Positions 1 to 11,279 of a stretch of DNA of 64,000 nucleotides are shown piece by piece. The notes under the pieces were generated by a model. The model searched no databases and was not told the origin of the DNA. It was given only the letters and a program-made list of their open reading frames with translations. A program made the position numbers and the translations under genes. The stretch comes from Flaccisagitta enflata (lineage: Eukaryota; Chaetognatha; Sagittoidea; Aphragmophora), in contig OZ231127.1 of the NCBI GenBank assembly GCA_965153355.1, positions 74,834,001-74,898,000 of the forward strand. The letters run 5' to 3'. Each line of letters starts with the position of its first letter. The first letter of the stretch is position 1.

Positions 1-329
1 AATCGTTCTTGCAAGAAAAGACTAAACAATGAAAGCAAGACGGCTTACATTCAATATATAATCAACATTTTAGATGAAACAGATGACAATTAGTCGGGAA
101 AAAAGTCGAAGTCAGTCTTCGACTTTTTTACATATTCGAGAGAAACAGGGTTTGCATTTTCTTATGCAGAAGTTGAGCATCTTATCGGGCTGATTGGGGC
201 CTCCAATGAAATTAATAAAGTAAGTAAATTTAATTATTTTCTTTCATTTGGCGCCAAGCAGAATGCTCTACGCCAAATATTTTTTGCGCTATGATTTTTT
301 TAAGATTTATTTACGAAAGAATTGAATGA

Positions 330-860
330 AATTTTTTTCATTTTTTTTTTCATTTTGTGTCAGATCAATAAAGGAGTGGATTTATGTTTACTTGAGCATG
401 CTAATACAAAAGCATGTTTATGAGCACAGCTGCTCATCTATGAGGGCGTTTTTGAACATTTTAGCTCATTTAGCTCACTTAGCTCAGTCTATTCTTTCTG
501 ATTTCAAATACAATGAATGAATAAATATTTTCATACTTGTTTAACCAAGCAAATAAAAAAAAACATGTCAGTGAGCAGAGCTGCTCATCTGTGAGAGTGT
601 TTTTAAGTATTCTGGCTCATTTAGCTCATTTAACTTGCTCTTTTTCTCTTATTTAAAAAAGGGTGAATAAATTAATGTTTTGATTTAAGCATGCAAATAC
701 AAGAAAGCATGTCAGTGAGCATAGCTGGTTGTCTGGTTGAAATATTTTGATTATTTTAGCTCATCTAGCTTATTTTTATTTTTCTTTGATTTTCAGTGCA
801 ATCAATACATTCAACTGCTTTTGATTTGATCTAACAAATAAAAAAACGTTCAGTGACTGA
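330..860. repeat. Degenerate ~150-bp tandem repeat, three units
   Basis: Three diverged copies of one module start near 411, 563 and 707. Each begins with an AGCATG/ACATG box, then GAGCA..AGCTG, then an AGCTCATTTAGCTCA-type run. No convincing coding sequence or exon is seen in positions 1-920. The segment is AT-rich and lies downstream of the last exon seen of the minus-strand gene, so it is 3' UTR, intron or intergenic DNA. Confidence 0.6.
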
Positions 861-982
861 AGACAAAAGCATGGTCAAAAGTGACCAATGTTTACGACTT
901 TTTTCCTCACGGCTACAGCCGCCATTACTGGTAATTCAATGCACTGCAGCTGCATCGATGGGTAATGGCAAAAATTGCTAAC

Positions 983-3153
983 CTGATAAATTGCTGAGTG
1001 ATGGCCGATGATTTGGTGATGAAGCAGGCGTGGGAAGTGACGGACTGGTCCACTATTCCGTCACCTTCCACTTGGGAGGTGTCGATTTGGTCCACATTTC
1101 CATCAACTTGTATCTCGATATGTTCGGGGGTCGTGATCGTTGCTTCCGATGTCAATTCAGACCTTGCTTCAGATGCTGCTGCAGATGCTGCTGCAGATGC
1201 TGCTGCAAACGCTTCTGCAGATGCTGGTGCAGAGCCGGCGAATTGGATCGCCGATGTTTCAACCTCGATTTGTTGAAGTCCCAAAGCGATTGAAACCGGC
1301 GAAATTTCGCGAGAAATTGTTACTTCGGGAATTTCACCGTTGACAATTTCCACCGACGTCTGTGATTGAATGACCGATGTCTGTGATTCGACGACCGACG
1401 TCTGTGATTCAATGACGGTTGTTTGTGAGTCAATCACTGCCGTTTGCGATTCAGTGGTCGAATCGACGGATGGTAAGACTGTGTCCATTTCCACGACAGA
1501 TGGTAATTCCGTGTCGACAACAGTGGTAACAGGTGGCAATGCCTCGTCAGCATTAACAGCAACCGATGGCAATGCAACAACGTCTGCTTCGACGGAAACA
1601 GACGCCGATGGCAAGTCAGCCTCCGCAGTTACAGCGGGCAAGAAGAAGTCAGGCTCAGCAGCCGGAGTTGGTAATGACAAATCCACATCAGAGGACAAAG
1701 ATGGGAGTGCCAAGTCGGCAGTTACAGATGGCAATGCAAGATCTGCTTCGGCAGTGATGGATGGTGATGACTCGCCAGCTTCAGCGGAAACGGATGGTAA
1801 ATCAGCCTCCAAATCAACAGATGGCACTTCCGACTCTGTCTCAAGAGTAACAGATGGCAGATCTGAGTATGTCTCAAGGACAGCAGATGACAAAGCCGAG
1901 TCTGTCTCAAGGGTTAGAGATGGCACTGTCAAGTCTGCATCGACGGCAACAGATGGCATTTCAGTTTGACCTATTTCCAATTGTGTTGACTGCGTCGTTT
2001 GGAACTGATCTGCAGCCGATGTCAAAGATGACCAAAGTGTCGTGATTTCAGAAGTGGCAGAGATAGCTTGTGTAGATGACTCAACTTCCACTGTTGGGGA
2101 TGATGTAGATGACTCAACTGCAATTGCTGAAGATAAGGATGACTCAACTTCAACCTCAATTGATGGTTGTGGGGTAGCCACTTCAACAATTTCAGTTGTA
2201 ATTTTCGAGGATGCTACTTCAATGTCAGTTGATGGTTGTGGGGCAGCAACTTCAACAATTTCAGTTGTAATTTTCGAGCATGCTACTTCAATGTCATTTG
2301 ATGGTTGCGGGGTAGCAACTTCAACAATTTCAGTTGTAATTTGCAAAGATGCTGCTACAATGTCAGTTGACGGTTGTGGGGTAGCCACTTCAACAATTTC
2401 AGTTGTAATTTGCGAGGTTGCTACTTCAATTTCAACCGATGGTTGTATGGGGGGAACATCCATGGCAACTGTAGATTGCAAAGAAGGGACATCCACGGCG
2501 ACAGTAGTTGGCAATAGCTCGGCTTGAATGCCAGCTGCCGGTGACGAGACGACGATTTGGTGATAATCCATATTTTTGGTGACAACATCCGAAGAGGAAG
2601 AAGATGAAAGCTCGGACGTCTCGATGGCCACAGTTGACGGAGACGTTGATAATTCCGCCGATTCCCGAGAAATTGTAGAAGAGGTAGTAGTAGTAGCAGA
2701 AAAAGATTTCGATAAAGAAGTAGAAGAAGATGCTGAAAAGATTTCTTTTTCCGCGGTGCTTAGGACGTCCACTTCTTCCTCTTTCCTTCCAGATGCCTCT
2801 GTCTGGTAAAAACCCGTCTCAACAACAACAGCTGATGATGATGAAGATGACGATGATGACGATGTTACGATGCTTCCTTTCGTGATAATTTCCGAAGACG
2901 AAACTGGACCGACTTTTTCAAGAGCGCAGGACTTGACTTCAATGGGAGGAGTAGGGGACGGAGTAGGAGGCAGTGGCGATGGTTTGGCTTGAATGGGAGG
3001 GGTGGGTGAAGGAGTCGGGGGCAAAGGAGAGGCGCAGGAGGCGCAGAGAAGGACCTGAGGTGGAGGAGGAGATGAAGGAGGAGAAGGTCCTTCTGGTGTT
3101 TGTTGTTCCTTTTCAGACGAGGAAATTATTTCGATTGAAATTTCGGGGTGTGA
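983..3153 (-). CDS. Giant disordered-protein gene, exon 7 of those visible
   Basis: This exon starts after a good acceptor (TTTTCCTCTCAG, exon base 3153) in phase 0, which matches the phase-0 donor of the previous exon at 3549. The protein is Pro-rich at first (PPTPSPTPPI twice, PPSSPPPPQ), then Ser/Thr/Val/Glu-rich with several internal repeats. A 22-residue unit around ITTEIVEVATPQPS occurs four times (about 2150-2450), SQTSV-type heptads lie near 1350-1450, an LPSV..EAD series lies near 1480-1960, and an AAASAAAS run lies near 1170-1230. No known domain is recognised and the region is probably disordered. The right end is uncertain. A donor CAG|GTTAGC ends the exon at 983, but the frame stays open to a stop at 925-927, so this could be the last exon with a slightly longer C-terminus. 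Confidence 0.75.
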
Positions 3154-3412
3154 CTGAGAGGAAAATAAAGACGATTTATAAGAAATTAAGTGGCCCATTT
3201 TAACCAGAACATTGTACTTTTTGTTTTGTTTTGTTTTGTTTTTTTTTTTTTGCATTTTTTGCCTTTCACTTTTTACTTTTAAAAATTGACACAAACTCAA
3301 ACTCTTATTTCTAGGGTAGAACGTTCTTGTTTCAATTCAAATTCTAGTTGTAAAAAATTGAAATATACAGATATCCAAATAAAACATCAAAACAAGAAAA
3401 CGGACTGACAAA

Positions 3413-3510
3413 TTTCGTCCTTTTTAGGCGGATTTCCGTTATTGTCGATACACATAAAGACAAAATATGAAGGAACCAAATTTTTAAATCCATTTTAGGC
3501 GGAATTCCAT
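3413..3510 (+). mobile_element. Fragment of the pogo-like MITE family
   Basis: This segment resembles the interior of the complete copy at 53161-53337, including the paired TAGGCGGA(T/A)TTCC boxes about 80 bp apart and the AAGACAAA..GAAGGAACCA middle. Terminal repeats are missing. It lies inside the 395-bp intron 3548-3154. Confidence 0.55.
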
Positions 3511-3548
3511 TACTCATAGGCATATGCATGTAACCAAACCAAACTTAC

Positions 3549-3907
3549 TTGGTCTCCGTGTATATGGGAGGTATCCATCCGAGGAAGAAGGATGGAAGCA
3601 GCTTCCGAAACAACCGGCGATTTCGGCGGAGGAGTTGCATAACCGGAAATGGAGATGGACGAGGCTATGGAGGCGGCAGATTCGGTGCGAGGAGGCGCAG
3701 ACGGAGGCGTTGGTGACGACGCAACATCGTCGTCGAGATGCGCGGGAGTGATCGTTGGAGGAAGTGTTGGTGACGACATCTTTGGAGCGACCTCGACGTG
3801 GTCAGGTGTCGGGGTGGGTGACTGAGCCGGTAGGGTTGGTGACTGAGCCGGTAGGGTTGGTGATGCAAAGGTGGATGGATGAGCGATGGGTGAGCTAATC
3901 GTGATTC
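3549..3907 (-). CDS. Giant disordered-protein gene, exon 6
   Basis: The acceptor TTGTCACGCAG precedes base 3907 and the donor CAA|GTAAGT ends the exon at 3549. The exon supplies two bases to complete a split codon, which fits the phase-1 end of exon 5, and it ends in phase 0. It encodes about 119 residues rich in Pro, Ser, Thr and Ala, with two copies of SPTLPAQ followed by SPTPTPDHVEVAPK and later TPPSAPPRTES and YATPPPKSP. The Pro-rich stretches could be SH3 or WW ligands, but this is inference only. No folded domain is seen. Confidence 0.8.
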
Positions 3908-4207
3908 CTGCGTGACAAGAGACAAATTGGTTATGAATGGGAGGCATCAGAACAAATGAGGAAATGAGAGAGAGAGACTTTTTTCAATATCTAGATCTAC
4001 ATCTGTATAATCTAGAGAAAGAGAAAGGCGTACACACATTTTTTATTTCGTTTGCTTTTTCTCCCCTTTTTTTCCTTCTCGGCGCGTTCTGCCATTAATC
4101 ACTTGACAAAGTCGAATGAAAAGCCACACAATGTTTTTCATTTAGGGGTGGATAAAATTGTGTGATTCCCTTTTCTTTTCTTTCAGCAATTCCAAAAATC
4201 CTAAGTA

Positions 4208-4362
4208 ACAAGGCCGGGTACACGGCCACCAGTTGCGGACGGGTGGGCAGGAGCGAAAATGCGCGTTTTCACACTTTTCGACTCGTGCTCACCGACGGAC
4301 CGACCGACCGACCGACGGATGGACAAAGCCTCTTGTAGAGTTGCATGTCCGCAACTAAAAAA
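4208..4362 (+). mobile_element. Hairpin-tailed short element, type B
   Basis: The head AACAAGGCCGGGTACACGGC contains a GGCC/GGCC palindrome, followed by the subterminal repeat AGTTGCGGAC. Then come a GGGTGGGCAGGAGC block, a short GACC/GACG run, and ACAAAGCCTCTTGTAGAG. The 3' hairpin is AGTTGC-ATGTCC-GCAACT (4339-4356), followed by AAAAAA. The right end GTCCGCAACT is the reverse complement of the left AGTTGCGGAC. There is no coding capacity. The structure resembles non-autonomous Helentrons (subterminal inverted repeats, internal microsatellite, 3' stem-loop), which is an inference. Confidence 0.75.
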
Positions 4363-4925
4363 GGGGAGCTTAGATAAAGATAAGATAATTCAGTTTTTTT
4401 TTATTCAATTGAATTGAAATGAAAAAAAAATATCTGCTACTTTACATCATGACCATTATCATAACTTTTTTATTCAAAAATTGAATAATTCAGACATTCT
4501 AGGATTTCATAGATAATCCCTGCAGACGTTTTTATTTTCCCCTGAGAGTCACGTCGATTCTTTTCTAGTTATCATTCGAGCCTCATTAATTTACTTGACA
4601 TTCTTTATTTATAAATATAAAGAATTAATTTGATATTGATATGTCTCACACCCAGTTAGACTCAAGTTGTAATATTTCGCTTTTCCACCCGTCGTGAGCT
4701 TCGTGAAAACATGAACGGAAATTGTCCGTCATCAAGTACGGACGCGATAAGGGGGTGCGTTCGGTATTTTTTTTCTTTTTTTACTGTTAGGTTTTTTTTC
4801 GCAGGCAGAAACATGAACAACATTCCTTGTATTTTTTCCCAGACTGAAAATGATGGAGTATTATGTAAACTTGAGACCCGGGACATTTACCACTTGAAAC
4901 ATTTACATTTCACACACATAGCATA

Positions 4926-6325
4926 GTAGGGCGTGTTTAAGTTAGGGCCACTCAAGTTGTTCGCTCCCTACGCTTCGCTCGCGCCATTTACTTGCTCCAC
5001 AGCACCCTATTTGCTCTGTTTATGGGCAAGCTCACTCAGCTCCACTCACTCTCTTGTGGCTCTGGTATGATTTATTGAGTCAAAATAGTCGGGGATGTTA
5101 AGTCTGATATCAAGGGTGCTGTGAAGAAATTGTGACCGAGGGCTGGAATTTTGCAAATGTGCTGAATTCAAATATGGAATCCGTTTTTATTTATTTATTT
5201 TTTTTGAGCACCCCTTTCAAGAATATATTTTTTGGGTGAAAAATGCCTTTAAGTATAGATTTTGGCTAAACTACAAAACTGAGCACCACCAAATTTTATG
5301 TGAGCAATATTGAGGGTTTTCCTGACCTCCAAACCAAATTTTAGCTCAATCCTTCAATATTCAGCAGAGCTATGGGCTTTCAAAATCTAGGTATACCCCA
5401 AAATATGAAAAAAATGACCAATTTTATTTTTATAAAATGAAAACTGGGGGGAATTAAGGTGCCAAAATTTTCTCAGGAACTCTCCTTGATGTCATCTACA
5501 ATTATGCAAAATTTCAAGAAGTTTGGCACACAGGTTTTCCCAAAAAATTTGTTCAAATTTCAAAAAAATCAAAATTTTACTGACAATTTTTTTCTGAATA
5601 CTATCCATAGGCCAAAATTTGTAACCAATGACAATAATTTTTTACTTGACAATTAATATGGGTGCAATTGGTGCCCACACCAAATTTTAGCGAAATTGGT
5701 CAACATTTGGCCAAATTGTGGGTATCCACAGTTCAGGAAACTTTCAAAAAAGAGAGAAAAAATCCACAAAAGTATAAATTGTTGCTAAACTACTTTTCTG
5801 AGCGCCACCAAATCTTATGTGAGTGATATTGGGGGTTTGCTTGACCTCCACACCAAATTTTAGTTCAATCTGTCAAGATTGAGCAGAGCTATGGGCTTGC
5901 AAAGTCTGGGTATGCCCCAAAAAATGACAAAAATGAGCATTTTTTTTTTACAATCAAATGAAAACAGGGGGGAACTCAGGTGCCAAAATTTTCTTAGGAA
6001 TTCTCCTTGATGTCTTCTACAACTGTGCATAATTTCAAGAAGTTTGGCCCACAGATTTTCCCAAAAAATTTGTTCAAATTTCAAAAAAATAAAAATTTTA
6101 CTGACAATTATTTTCTGAATACTATCCCTAGGCCAAAGTTTGTAACCAATGACAATTTTTTACTTGAAAATCAATATGGGTACAATTGGTGCCCACACCA
6201 AATTTTAGCCAAATTGGTCGGTCAACATTAAGCCAAATTATGGGTATCAAAAATCCAAGAACCACCACTTTTAAGTAAATGAGATAAAAAAGGTGGGTTG
6301 AATGGAATGCAGCAGAAACACGCCC
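4926..6325. mobile_element. Non-coding DNA element with 11-bp TIRs and an internal 520-bp duplication
   Basis: The ends carry inverted copies of AGGGCGTGTTT (left about 4928-4938, right about 6313-6323). Most of the interior (about 5240-6280) is a tandem duplication with roughly 520-bp periodicity. For example, the CTCCTTGATGTC..CTACAA block occurs near 5482 and again near 6003, followed in both by AATTTCAAGAAGTTTGG. No long open frame or transposase is seen. The target-site duplication is unclear, perhaps TAG. It lies within the intron between exons 6 and 5 of the giant gene. Confidence 0.55.
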
Positions 6326-6593
6326 TTAGCCCCTTACACATCCAACAATCGATCTACGAGGTTGGCGTCAAGATGTAGACCAATGATTAATGGGCTATTG
6401 GATTGGAAGAAATCGATAATGAAGTGAATGAGAAGAATGTAGAGAACTGAATAGTTGCGTCTTTTTTTCCTTTGTCTTTAATCAATAATCATTATACAAT
6501 CGTGGCAATGACAGGGTGAAGATGATTCAATCAATGTATGAACGAATCGGGTGTCCAAATGAATAAAGGAAAAAATAAATCAGTATCTGAATT

Positions 6594-6773
6594 AGTGAAT
6601 GAATGAATGAATGAATGAATGAATGAATGAATGAATGAATGAATGATTGAATGCATTATTGAATGAATGAATGAACAAATGAATGAACGAATGAATGAAT
6701 GAATGAATGAATGAATGAAAGAATAAATGAATGAATGAATGAATGAATGAATGAATGAATGAATGAATGAATG
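6594..6773. repeat. (AATG)n microsatellite
   Basis: A nearly pure AATG array with a few substitutions lies just downstream of exon 5 on the minus strand. Open frames through it (IHSF repeats) are artefacts of the 4-bp period. Confidence 0.95.
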
Positions 6774-6915
6774 TGTGGGCCGACTCTACCGGTTCCCCCA
6801 TTACTATTGACCTCTCATCCAAGTATTCTAATGACCCACTCCAACCCCCTCTCCCCCCCCCCCCCATATTCCAACCACCCCGTAGTTGCCTCTCCCGCTC
6901 TCCGTTCTCACTTAC

Positions 6916-6991
6916 CATCGCTGAGTAGAGTCACAATCTTGCTTCCCGATCCAGGTTTTTGTTGAACGAAACCCTCCATCTCTATACGAGC
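6916..6991 (-). CDS. Giant disordered-protein gene, exon 5 (76 bp)
   Basis: This small exon lies between two (AATG)n arrays. The acceptor CATTTATTCTTAG precedes base 6991 and the donor GATG|GTAAGTG ends it at 6916. It starts in phase 0, as required by exon 4, and ends in phase 1, as required by exon 6. It encodes about 25 residues, beginning ARIEMEGFVQQKP and ending KIVTLLSD. Only about 10 bp separate the acceptor from the microsatellite, so the pyrimidine tract is essentially the (ATTC)n array on the coding strand. There is no recognisable function. Confidence 0.8.
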
Positions 6992-7001
6992 CTAAGAATA
7001 A

Positions 7002-7155
7002 ATGAATGAATGAATAAATGAATGAATGAATGAATGAATGAATGAATGAATGAATGCATGAATGAATGAATGAATGAATGAATGAATGAATGAATGAATG
7101 AATGAATGAATGAATGAATGAATGAATGAATGAATGAATGAATGAATGAATGAAT
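7002..7155. repeat. (AATG)n microsatellite serving as polypyrimidine tract
   Basis: The tetranucleotide array ends about 10 bp upstream (in minus-strand sense) of the exon 5 acceptor. Confidence 0.95.
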
Positions 7156-7502
7156 GGAATCCCTCCCATTCCCCACGAGCCTGGCGAGAAAAAAACTCAT
7201 TGGTTTTTTGGTTGCGACTTTAAATGACTTTGTCGGTCGATATATCTTAGTCCATCGATCAGAAACATTAATGTGGGTCTGTTTGTCGGCCCGTTAGTTG
7301 GTTGGTCTATCAGTCGGTTCATATGTCCATAGTATATAGCTGCGAAAAATATCGCATTGGATCGCAGTGGATGACTCATCAGGTGGCCCGATCGAGCTGT
7401 TAGTGTTAGTCAATAGTTATTGTCAGATTGAATTGTGATATTCTTGAGCTTAGGTCAATAACAAGTTCGTAGAGATAACAATTTTATTCAAAAACAAAAA
7501 TC

Positions 7503-7633
7503 TTTTTAGGTGCGCCAACGCACCTCTATAACTGGCTTTGTCCGTTGGTCTGTCGGTCGGTCTGTTGGTTGGTCGGTAACGCATTCGTTCGACGATCCAC
7601 ACGGCGCACCTTATTGGCCTACTTGGCCTTGTT
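7503..7633 (-). mobile_element. Hairpin-tailed short element, type A
   Basis: Read on the minus strand, it starts AACAAGGCCAAGTAGGCC and then carries AGGTGCGCC near its left end. A run of GACC/AACC-type tetranucleotides follows, then AGCCAGTTATAG. The hairpin is AGGTGC-GTTGGC-GCACCT followed by AAAAA (plus-strand 7508-7525). This copy differs from the 21-kb copies in the subterminal repeat (GCC/GGC rather than GAC/GTC), and it does so on both sides. Confidence 0.75.
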
Positions 7634-7639
7634 TTTTTA

Positions 7640-7975
7640 TCTAAGCACCGCGAATGTATCAGTATGTGTTACAGTACGTGGTTCACGTAGAATACAACAT
7701 TTCCTAAGTAATTGTTGAATGTTGGGAATGAAAAGGCAAATGTTTTGCACATAGAAAAAAAAAGGACATTTGTATTCGTAGCATGATATCTCTTCTCCTC
7801 GCCCTTTTCATCCTCCTCTTCTTCCCCCTTCTCCTCCTCCTCCTCCCCCTCCTCACATAAGCATGGACTTCAATCAATCATACAGAGAGGCGACAACGAA
7901 GAAGGAAAACAAGAAAAAAAATAAGGTCGGTCAATGACCAGGGGGGTTGCATCACAAGTACTCAAACGTTCTAAA
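7640..7975. other. Intron segment without recognisable genes
   Basis: AT-rich and CTC-rich sequence. A (CTCCT) pyrimidine-rich stretch lies at about 7793-7857. No gene or element end is seen. Confidence 0.5.
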
Positions 7976-8000
7976 TTTTTAAAGATGAAGCAGCAAAGGT

Positions 8001-8170
8001 AACAAGGCCGGATACACGGCCAATACCAGTCGCGGACGGGTGGGCAGGGGCGGAAATGCGCGTTTTCCCAATTTTCGACTCGTGCTCACCGACGGACCGA
8101 CGGACGGACGGACCAACGGACGGACGGACGGACAAAGCCTCTTATAGAGTCGCTTGTCCGCGACTAAAAA
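8001..8170 (+). mobile_element. Hairpin-tailed short element, type B
   Basis: Head AACAAGGCCGGATACACGGC, subterminal AGTCGCGGAC, GGGTGGGCAGGGGC block, CTCGTGCTCACCGACGG, GACGG array and ACAAAGCCTCTTATAG. The hairpin is AGTCGC-TTGTCC-GCGACT (8148-8165), followed by AAAAAA. It is an intact copy of the 4.2-kb element, but both hairpin arms and the distant left repeat carry TC/GA in place of TT/AA. Confidence 0.8.
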
Positions 8171-8247
8171 AGAAAGATAGACAGATAGAAATTGTAAAAA
8201 AGCAACAGATGATTCAACATTATTATTATATATTATATTATATATTA

Positions 8248-8585
<338 letters not shown>

Positions 8586-8659
8586 CCAAAAAAGCGAACA
8601 ATTACAGCTTTAACCATCTTACTGTAGTAACGAAATAACATCAAAAACCGCAGATAAGG

Positions 8660-8776
8660 GCTAATATTTGCGTGCAGTTGGGCAGGGAGGGATAGACGGA
8701 CCGTTAGACCGACAGACCAACCGGACGACACAACAACCTCTGGGTGGAGTCGCAGGCAGCCATACAAACGACAAAA
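8660..8776 (+). mobile_element. Degenerate relative of the hairpin-tailed elements
   Basis: TGGGCAGGGAGG, a GACC-type run and AACCTCTGGGTGGAGTCGC match the type B order, but the hairpin is eroded. It abuts the next, intact element. Confidence 0.45.
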
Positions 8777-9099
8777 AAACAAGGCCGGATACACGGCTAC
8801 CCCAGTCGCGTGTGGGTGGGCAGGAGCAGTGCTGGAAAAGGTCACCAGAGCATTCGGGCCGGAGCAGTAGGCTCAAAAAGCTCAAAAACGCCAGAAAAGT
8901 AACAAGTCATCTAAGGATTGCACATGGTCAGCAGTACCCGATGCTCTGCTTGGAGTGATCATGAGAAGTAGTGAGGTGAGAGCAGGGCAGCAGCCCCAAA
9001 GGGCCGATGTCCTGTTGAACACAGGGGTGAACCATTTTGTATGTTCCGCCTGTGACTATTTTTAGACTTGTAATGAGTGGTTTCAGATTTGAGCTATTT

Positions 9100-9515
9100 A
9101 GGTGGGCTAAGGGTCATAAGGCTGAGGTTTGGGACCAGATGCAGGGATTTGAGTCTTAAGGCGGAGGTTTTGTCTGGACTTAGACTCTAGGTCTAATATT
9201 TGAGCTGGGATTGGGGTCAACAGGCTGGAATTTGGGCCAACAGGCTGGGACTTGAGCCAACAGGCTGGGATTTTGGCCAACAAGCTGAGATTTAGGCCGA
9301 CAGCCTGGGACTTTGGTCTATGGGATGGGATTTGGACCAACAGGCTGGGATTTGGGCCAAAAGGCTGGGATATAGGCCAATAGGCTGGGATATAGGCCAA
9401 AAGGCTGGGGTATGGGCCAATAGGCTGGGATTTGGGCCAATAGGCTGGGATTTGGGCCAATAGGCTGGGATTTGGGCCAACAGGCTGGGATTTGAGCCAA
9501 TAGGCTGAGATTTGG
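9100..9515 (+). repeat. 20-bp minisatellite (AGGCTGGGATTTGGGCCAA)
   Basis: About twenty tandem units of about 20 bp, each with small variations (ATTTGG, ATATAGG, ACTTGAG). Spacing and variation are those of a minisatellite. No distinct spacers are present. Confidence 0.9.
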
Positions 9516-9764
9516 GCCTTAAATCCTCAGAGGGGGGATGGACAAACATACGGACGTACACAATGGTTCACCCCTGTGTTCTACAGGACAACAGGTTGCT
9601 CAAGGGCAATATATGGTCGGCGATACCCGTTGCCCTGCTCTGCATGATTGTGAATTGGAGTGAGGGGAAGCAGGGCAGTGGCTCCAAAGGGGACGAAGTC
9701 CTGTAGAACACAGGGGACTTTCGTCCATTCGTCCGTCCATTTGTTCATTTGTCCATCCCCCTCA

Positions 9765-10030
9765 GGCTCTCTCAGGCCTGAAATCTGCCCTCTCAGAGCA
9801 AAAATCTACCCTCTCAGGCCTGAAACCTGCCCTCTCATGCCTTGAATCTGAGTGGGCAGATTTAGGGCCTGAGAGAGCAGATATCAGACCTGAGAGGGCA
9901 GATTTTAAGCCAGGGAGGGCAAAATTCAAGGCCTTAGAAGGCAAATTCAAGGCCTGAGAGGGCAGATTTCAGGCCTAAGAGAGTAGATTTCAGCCTTGAG
10001 AGGATGGATTTCAGGCTTGAGAGGGCGAAT
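9765..10030. repeat. ~20-bp minisatellite (CTCAGGCCTGAAATCTGCC) with an orientation switch
   Basis: Units read CAGGCCTGAAATCTGCCCTC up to about 9842 and then switch to the inverted orientation (GAGAGGGCAGATTTCAGGCC) until about 10030. The array is therefore itself a palindrome, and it lies inside the large element. Confidence 0.85.
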
Positions 10031-10140
10031 GAACGGACGAATGAACGGACAAATGAACGGATGAACAAACGAAAGTCCCCTGTGTTCTACAGGACTTCGT
10101 CCCCTTCGGGGCCGCTGCCCAGAAAGGGGACCGACCAACA

Positions 10141-10340
10141 AACTGACTGACCGACCGACCGACCGACCGACCGACCGACCGACCGACCGACCGACCGACC
10201 GACCGACCGACCGACCGACCGACCGACCGACCGACCGACCGACCGACCGACCGACCGACCGACCGACCGACCGACCGACCGACCGACCGACCGACCGACC
10301 GACCGACCGACCGACCGACCGACCGACCGACCGACCGACC
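10141..10340 (+). repeat. (GACC)n array
   Basis: About 200 bp of essentially pure GACC, lying directly before the 3' hairpin of the large element. It is the expanded form of the short GACC/GACGG run found in all members. Confidence 0.95.
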
Positions 10341-10459
10341 GGGTTGAAGAGTCGCGTAGCACGCGACTAAAAAAAAGATTTATATGCAAAATATTGAGAT
10401 TAGAGGAATTGTAAGTTGTAAAGTGATTAGCTTAATGCAAGAAACCATCTGAGTCTTAC

Positions 10460-10533
10460 CGTCGGTGATTGAAAGTTTTCCGTGGGTTGATCAGGTATTC
10501 CGCGAGGTGCGACCCCGTAATCATCCGTAACTC
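10460..10533 (-). CDS. Giant disordered-protein gene, exon 4 (74 bp)
   Basis: The acceptor TTTTGTGTGTTCAG precedes base 10533 and the donor GACG|GTAAGAC ends the exon at 10460. Exon 3 ends after one base of a codon. The first two bases here complete it, and 24 further codons follow (VTDDYGVAPRGIPDQPTENF then QSPT), ending in phase 0 as exon 5 needs. A 94-bp (CT)n array, in coding-strand sense, sits just upstream as an extended pyrimidine tract. Another open frame across the exon is not supported by phase. No known motif is present. Confidence 0.8.
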
Positions 10534-10557
10534 CTGAACACACAAAAGAAAGAATAC

Positions 10558-10660
<103 letters not shown>

Positions 10661-10851
10661 GACCGATCGATCGACCGATCGATCGACCAACCGACCAGCG
10701 AAAGAGAGAGACACATAGACAGAAAGAATTAGAGGAAGGTACAGACTACAGACAGAAAGTAGTTCGTTGGCGAGGCACGTAAGTATCATCGGGGCGAGGG
10801 GGTGAACTCGATGGAGGAAAGGAAGAGCGGAGCTTATATCGAGAGATGCAA

Positions 10852-11278
<427 letters not shown>

Positions 11279-11279
11279 C

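Larger units (their letters stand above)
8779..10376 (+). mobile_element. Large hairpin-tailed element with two minisatellites (1.6 kb)
   Basis: The head ACAAGGCCGGATACACGGC is followed by AGTCGCGTG (about 8806). The right end is the hairpin AGTCGC-GTAGCAC-GCGACT (10350-10368) plus A-run, whose CACGCGACT is the exact reverse complement of the left AGTCGCGTG. In order, the interior holds GGTCAGCAGTACCCGATGC, an arm GCAGGGCAGCAGCCCCAAAG to ACACAGGGGTGAACC (8979-9035), and a 20-bp minisatellite (9100-9515). An inverted GGTTCACCCCTGTGTTCTAC (9563-9582), a second copy of the module (9620-9720), a second minisatellite (9765-10030), an inverted arm (10070-10115) and a pure GACC array (10141-10340) follow. 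There is no coding capacity. The matching ends show this is one unit. Confidence 0.7.

Noticed and set aside
326-520. Small plus-strand open frame near the left edge
   Set aside because: It lies across the degenerate 150-bp repeat, is of low complexity, and has no splice or homology support.
5459-6231. Two similar open frames in the 520-bp duplicated units
   Set aside because: They share sequence because the DNA is duplicated. Composition is AT-rich, and there are differing frames and no known domain.
9100-9515. Regular ~20-bp repeats resembling a CRISPR array
   Set aside because: There are no unique spacers of constant length, units are directly adjacent, and the context is an intron of an animal gene.
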